From a virus, in IMG/VR virus record IMGVR_UViG_3300034073_000475, positions 1 to 32,533 of that record: a DNA stretch of 32,533 bases. One strand, given 5' to 3'. A program made the translations under genes and the position numbers. The notes below the pieces were generated by a model that saw only the letters and a program-made list of their open reading frames with translations, was not told where the DNA came from and did no database searches. Positions within the stretch are counted from its first letter, which is position 1. The number at the start of each line of letters is the position of its first letter. Shown piece after piece: positions 30,184-32,533 of this stretch.

Positions 30184-30203
30184 CTAAGGGTTTTCCCTAA
30201 TAT
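30175..30203 (+). promoter_or_regulatory. Candidate plus-strand early promoter
   Basis: TAATAT at 30198-30203 is a good -10 box, with TTTAGG at 30175-30180 as a poor -35 at a 17-base spacing. It overlaps the -35 of the minus promoter, so the two divergent operons may share regulation. AGGG-TTTT-CCCT at 30187-30198 lies across the spacer and could bind a regulator. Confidence 0.35.
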
Positions 30204-30261
30204 AAATTTGTTGCACGGGGGAGGAAGATTGTGTTGTGGTTATTTACGAGGAGAAATACAG

Positions 30262-30495
30262 ATGAACGCAAATCAAATCCTGCAAAACATGATCCAAGAA
30301 GCTGACGCTACTAGAGATCAAGGAAAGTTTTATAGCGCATCATTTAAGGACATTGATGGACTTGGTCGGATCGCTTGCTACCGAGATTATTCGGTCCGCA
30401 AAAACGGGTACTTTGCTCAAACAGCAAGAACAAACTGGAAACTTAACGGCAAAGTTATTTCAGTAGCAAATCTTCAAAACCAATTCAACAAGTAA
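30262..30495 (+). CDS. First early protein, 77 aa, unknown
   Basis: From ATG at 30262 with GAGGAG eight bases upstream; longer starts at 30208 lack a ribosome site and are rejected. MNANQILQNMIQEADATRDQ is helical, then beta-type segments (KFYSASFKDIDG, IACYRDYSVRKNGYF, VISVANLQNQ). Mildly basic. No family recognised. First gene after the divergent promoter, so likely made earliest; host takeover or regulation are possible roles. Confidence 0.7.
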   Translation: MNANQILQNMIQEADATRDQGKFYSASFKDIDGLGRIACYRDYSVRKNGYFAQTARTNWKLNGKVISVANLQNQFNK

Positions 30496-30500
30496 ACAAC

Positions 30501-30514
30501 GGGGCTTCGGCCCC
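30501..30514 (+). promoter_or_regulatory. GGGGC-TTCG-GCCCC hairpin before the next gene
   Basis: A perfect 5-bp stem closed by a UUCG tetraloop, between the first and second early genes. The next ribosome site (AGGAGG) begins one base after it and no T-run follows immediately, so it probably protects the first message or limits read-through rather than terminating fully. Confidence 0.5.
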
Positions 30515-30526
30515 AGGAGGATTTTT

Positions 30527-30688
30527 ATGGAGGACTATGACGATGCCGCTGGGCAAGCTCACCAAGAAGACCTGCTTAGGCAGCAGGAGGCTGAAGAGGA
30601 TGCTGGTTTGTTTTCGCCTGTTTATGTTTTACAGGGCGAGCGACTTGCCGCTGAAATATTCTATTTTAAAAGCATGGAGGTTATCTAA
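30527..30688 (+). CDS. Small acidic protein, 53 aa
   Basis: ATG preceded by AGGAGG at seven bases. The sequence MEDYDDAAGQAHQEDLLRQQ is very acidic, followed by VYVLQGERLAAEIFYF. Acidic tiny early phage proteins sometimes mimic DNA or inhibit host enzymes, but nothing here proves that. The stop abuts the next start (TAAATG). Confidence 0.65.
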   Translation: MEDYDDAAGQAHQEDLLRQQEAEEDAGLFSPVYVLQGERLAAEIFYFKSMEVI

Positions 30689-30859
30689 ATGGACTTGACT
30701 GTTCACTACGCAGAAGGGTTATCCCTAATTCAACACAAGAAAGACAGCACTCAAACTCACTACACAACTCTCGTCATCAAGCATAAAGACGGTGAGTTAC
30801 GGGTAGAGATGTTTAGCCAAGAACCACTTACATTCCAACTAGGAGAATCAGATGACTAA
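30689..30859 (+). CDS. Small hypothetical protein, 56 aa
   Basis: MDLTVHYAEGLSLIQHKKDS..., predicted beta strands with a polar middle, ending QLGESDD. The start abuts the previous stop and its own stop overlaps the annealing protein ATG by 8 bases, so it is coupled at both ends. Unknown family. Confidence 0.62.
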   Translation: MDLTVHYAEGLSLIQHKKDSTQTHYTTLVIKHKDGELRVEMFSQEPLTFQLGESDD

Positions 30860-31370
30860 TACAGGCAAAGTCAACATTCGCGGCAAAGAGTATTTAACTG
30901 TCGCATACCGCGTTAAGCAATTCCGCGTAGACCATCCAGACTGGCAGATCCATACCGACATCATTCACATGGATGACGACCGAGTAGTTGTTCGCGCAGA
31001 GATCTGTGATAGCGCAGGTGTGACAGTCGCCTCTGGCCACGCAGAAGAGAAGCGTTCCGCGTCACAAATCAACCAGACCTCGGCACTAGAAAACTGCGAG
31101 TCTTCAGCAGTAGGACGCGCCCTAGCTTTTGCGGGCTATGGGGGTTCAGAGATTGCTAGTGCGGATGAGGTTCAGAACGCCATCTACCAGCAAGAGAACA
31201 AGCCTAGCCCACGAGTAGAGAAGATGACCAAAGCAGTTATGGCTTGTGGTTCATTAGAAGAACTCAAGGTGGTCTGGGGTGCTATGAACGAAGAAGACCG
31301 CAAGGCCATGCAATCTATTTTCACTAAACGGAAGGAGCAGGTATGCAAAACCACGGAGCAGCAGTCGTAA
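30852..31370 (+). CDS. Probable single-strand annealing protein (ERF/Sak/Rad52-like)
   Basis: 172 aa. GKEYLTVAYRVKQFRVDHPD (11-30), WQIHTDIIHMDDDRVVVRAEI, then TSALENCESSAVGRALAFAGYG (77-98) and SEIASADEV. This T-x-A-L-E-x-x-E-S-x-A-V-G-R-A-L-A-x-x-G-Y-G block is shared by phage annealing proteins of the ERF and Sak groups. The C-terminal 70 residues are charged. It would pair resected strands together with the YqaJ exonuclease at 222 and the SSB-like protein at 848, on the other side of the seam. AGGAG precedes the ATG. Confidence 0.6.
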   Translation: MTNTGKVNIRGKEYLTVAYRVKQFRVDHPDWQIHTDIIHMDDDRVVVRAEICDSAGVTVASGHAEEKRSASQINQTSALENCESSAVGRALAFAGYGGSEIASADEVQNAIYQQENKPSPRVEKMTKAVMACGSLEELKVVWGAMNEEDRKAMQSIFTKRKEQVCKTTEQQS

Positions 31371-31576
31371 GAATCACCGCACTATGCGCAGACTTACGAG
31401 ACTTAACAGCACCATCTATCTTAGAAACGAAAGAACTTGAGGAGGTAATTACGCGATGCATCGAGATACAGAAAGAGGCGTTCCACTTACAGGAGTGGGC
31501 TATGACATCCCTCGATTTAGAGTATGCGAAAGCCGTCGAAGCCAGGAAACAAAAACTAGCCCGCTTGACGGATTAG
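31343..31576 (+). CDS. Small helical protein after the annealing gene
   Basis: 77 aa. It overlaps the annealing protein end by 28 bases. It is mostly helical (ELEEVITRCIEIQKEAFHL, EYAKAVEARKQKLARL) with no known motif. Its last 121 bases also encode the start of another gene in a different frame. Confidence 0.6.
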   Translation: MQNHGAAVVRITALCADLRDLTAPSILETKELEEVITRCIEIQKEAFHLQEWAMTSLDLEYAKAVEARKQKLARLTD

Positions 31577-31626
31577 GTGCTGCGGCAATCTTAGTCATCC
31601 TCTTTTTTGGGTTGATGTTTTTATAA
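31456..31626 (+). CDS. Membrane peptide gene embedded out of frame in the preceding gene
   Basis: 56 aa from ATG at 31456, with GGAGG ten bases upstream. The first 38 residues are polar and basic (MHRDTERGVPLTGVGYDIPR, RRSQETKTSPLDG). The last 18 (GLGAAAILVILFFGLMFL) are a complete membrane helix that lies outside the overlap, which supports translation. Nested coding recalls Rz/Rz1, but this is an early-region tail-anchored peptide. Function unknown. Confidence 0.55.
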   Translation: MHRDTERGVPLTGVGYDIPRFRVCESRRSQETKTSPLDGLGAAAILVILFFGLMFL

Positions 31627-31635
31627 GGAGGTTAT

Positions 31636-32130
31636 ATGCCATACAAAGATATAGAAAAGAGGCGAGAAACAACCAGAAAATACCGAGAAGCCAACAGGGA
31701 AAAAATTAAACTCGCAAACGCTGCCTACCGGGAGCGCAATAAAGAGACAATTCTTGAGCGAGGAAGGAACCATTACCACGCCAACAAAGAGTATCACAAG
31801 CGTTATCGTGAGGAGAATCGAGAAAAACGATTGGCTTATTTTAAGGAGTGGTATGCAAATAATCGAGAATATTCAATGGCAAAAAACCTTGAGTGGGCAA
31901 AAAATAATCGAGAGCGATCACAAAAAATTAAACAAAAATATGCTGCGATACATTCTGCAGAAGAAAAACAGCGGCATTTAGATTATAGAAATGATTTGCA
32001 CCGCAGCTATGTTGCCCGTGTTCTTGCAAGACATTCAAGTTTAGCTTTTGCTGATATTCCGCTTGGATTGATTGAAGCTAAAACAGCCCACATAAAACTA
32101 CTTCGTGCATTAAAAGGAGCGTCCAAATGA
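31636..32130 (+). CDS. Charged repeat protein (YREANREK type)
   Basis: 164 aa. Residues 8-110 are repeated units of the form (K/R)YREANREKIK, YRERNKETIL, RYREENREKR, WYANNREY, WAKNNRER. Phage and bacterial proteins with this repeat often accompany HNH nucleases, but none is fused here. The C-terminal 45 residues look like a small globular domain. The DNA is visibly more A+T-rich than its neighbours and carries no TGCGG/CCGCA word except at its very edges, suggesting recent arrival. AAGGAGG precedes the ATG. Confidence 0.65.
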   Translation: MPYKDIEKRRETTRKYREANREKIKLANAAYRERNKETILERGRNHYHANKEYHKRYREENREKRLAYFKEWYANNREYSMAKNLEWAKNNRERSQKIKQKYAAIHSAEEKQRHLDYRNDLHRSYVARVLARHSSLAFADIPLGLIEAKTAHIKLLRALKGASK

Positions 32131-32324
32131 AAAATGTAGATCAAGTAAGAGACCGACTGTCCACCATCTTTGACCAACTTGAGTCTGGTGAAATTGATGC
32201 CAAGAAAGCTGCGGAGTTCGCAAACCTTGCTGGCAAGATGATTAACTCAGCCAAGGTGCAAGTGGAGTATTACGCGCTTAAAAACGAAACTCCGAACATT
32301 GGTTTTTTGGAGTCTAATTCGTGA
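32127..32324 (+). CDS. Small early protein, 65 aa
   Basis: Helical N-terminal half (MKNVDQVRDRLSTIFDQLES, KKAAEFANLAGKMINSAKVQ). It resembles small phage proteins of the 'AxEFANLAGKMINSAK' type found near recombination genes. It overlaps the charged repeat gene by 4 bases (ATGA) and the next start by GTGA. Function unknown. Confidence 0.65.
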   Translation: MKNVDQVRDRLSTIFDQLESGEIDAKKAAEFANLAGKMINSAKVQVEYYALKNETPNIGFLESNS

Positions 32325-32533
32325 ACTGGCTACTAGGGTTTGTTATGGGGGTTCTCCTCTGCATGATCTACGCAAAGGTCACAGAGGTAGAGCCTGTCCA
32401 CCACTCCGCAGGGGTTGAAGATGTTATCCAGGCTTACAAGCAGGGTTCTAGGGATGTTCTAAGACTTAATCCGATAGACCCGCGCATGGAGTCCACCTGT
32501 ATTCAATTGTGGGGCATGAAACAAAATGATTGA
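32321..32533 (+). CDS. Small N-terminal membrane-anchored protein, 70 aa
   Basis: GTG start coupled to the previous stop (GTGA). Residues 2-19 (NWLLGFVMGVLLCMIYA) form one membrane helix, and the rest is soluble (DVIQAYKQGSRDVLRLNPID). It ends exactly with the window and its last codons are repeated at 3-32. Probably an inner-membrane early protein. Family not recognised. Confidence 0.68.
   Translation: MNWLLGFVMGVLLCMIYAKVTEVEPVHHSAGVEDVIQAYKQGSRDVLRLNPIDPRMESTCIQLWGMKQND
32502..32533. repeat. Terminal redundancy, right copy
   Basis: Repeats 1-32 with two adjacent mismatches (GG at 32511-32512). See left copy. The unique genome is 32,501 bp if one copy is removed. Confidence 0.85.

Noticed and set aside
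1-32533. CRISPR array, integrase, insertion sequence, tRNA genes
   Set aside because: Looked for on both strands; no regularly spaced repeats, no recombinase motif, no transposase and no canonical TTCGA-containing cloverleaf found.

Overview
The window reads as an essentially complete genome of a small tailed phage, probably short-tailed (podovirus-like). It carries a terminase pair, a P22-type portal, a scaffold, an SU10-type major capsid protein, a head-tail adaptor, a P22 gp10-like stabilisation protein, several Ala/Gln-rich candidate ejection proteins, a tail fibre and a lysis cassette. The first 32 and last 32 bases are the same except for two adjacent bases, so the molecule probably closes on itself at about 32,501 bp. 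Base composition is moderate (roughly half G+C by eye). The gene families are ones common in phages of Proteobacteria, often aquatic, but the sequence does not fix the host. I see no integrase, CI-like repressor, polymerase, primase, helicase, tRNA or CRISPR array, so the phage looks lytic and dependent on host replication enzymes.

Layout. (a) 30262-32533, continuing through the seam to 1389, plus strand: an early block of small genes plus a recombination set consisting of a probable annealing protein, a YqaJ/lambda-type exonuclease, a mini SSB-like protein ending in DDIPGW, and an FDXHR zinc protein. (b) 30109 down to 28827, minus strand: a SprT-like metallopeptidase and a metallophosphoesterase, read from a divergent promoter region at 30110-30261 and ended by a large stem-loop terminator (28676-28760). 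(c) 28462 down to 25996, minus: a replication/regulation block (lambda O-C-terminal-like and P-like proteins, winged-helix, DUF3310, HNH-like and PD-(D/E)XK-like nucleases), preceded by a heavily folded leader (28463-28670) and ended by three tandem hairpins with a terminator (25886-25963). (d) 25876 down to 1504, minus: one long late operon. Its order is a small HTH protein, glycosyltransferases, an antiterminator-Q-like protein, tiny basic proteins, an epimerase, a methyltransferase, an ADP-ribosyltransferase-like protein, terminase, portal, scaffold, capsid, tail and ejection genes, tail fibre, holin and M15 endolysin. Early and late blocks converge at 1390-1503.

How it works together. Host DnaB and polymerase are probably recruited by the O/P-like proteins. 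Concatemers would be made or repaired by the exonuclease/annealing/SSB set and cut by the terminase. Five sugar- or methyl-transfer genes sit just upstream of or inside the structural genes, which suggests decoration of virion or host surface glycans. Several genes are too short or oddly started for ordinary calling: a 16-residue peptide, a nuclease with an ATT start, a TTG-start gene, and a membrane peptide embedded out of frame in another gene. The least explained elements are the folded leader at 28463-28670, whose anti-Shine-Dalgarno segment matches the first gene's ribosome site, and the several-fold excess of the pentamer TGCGG/CCGCA.
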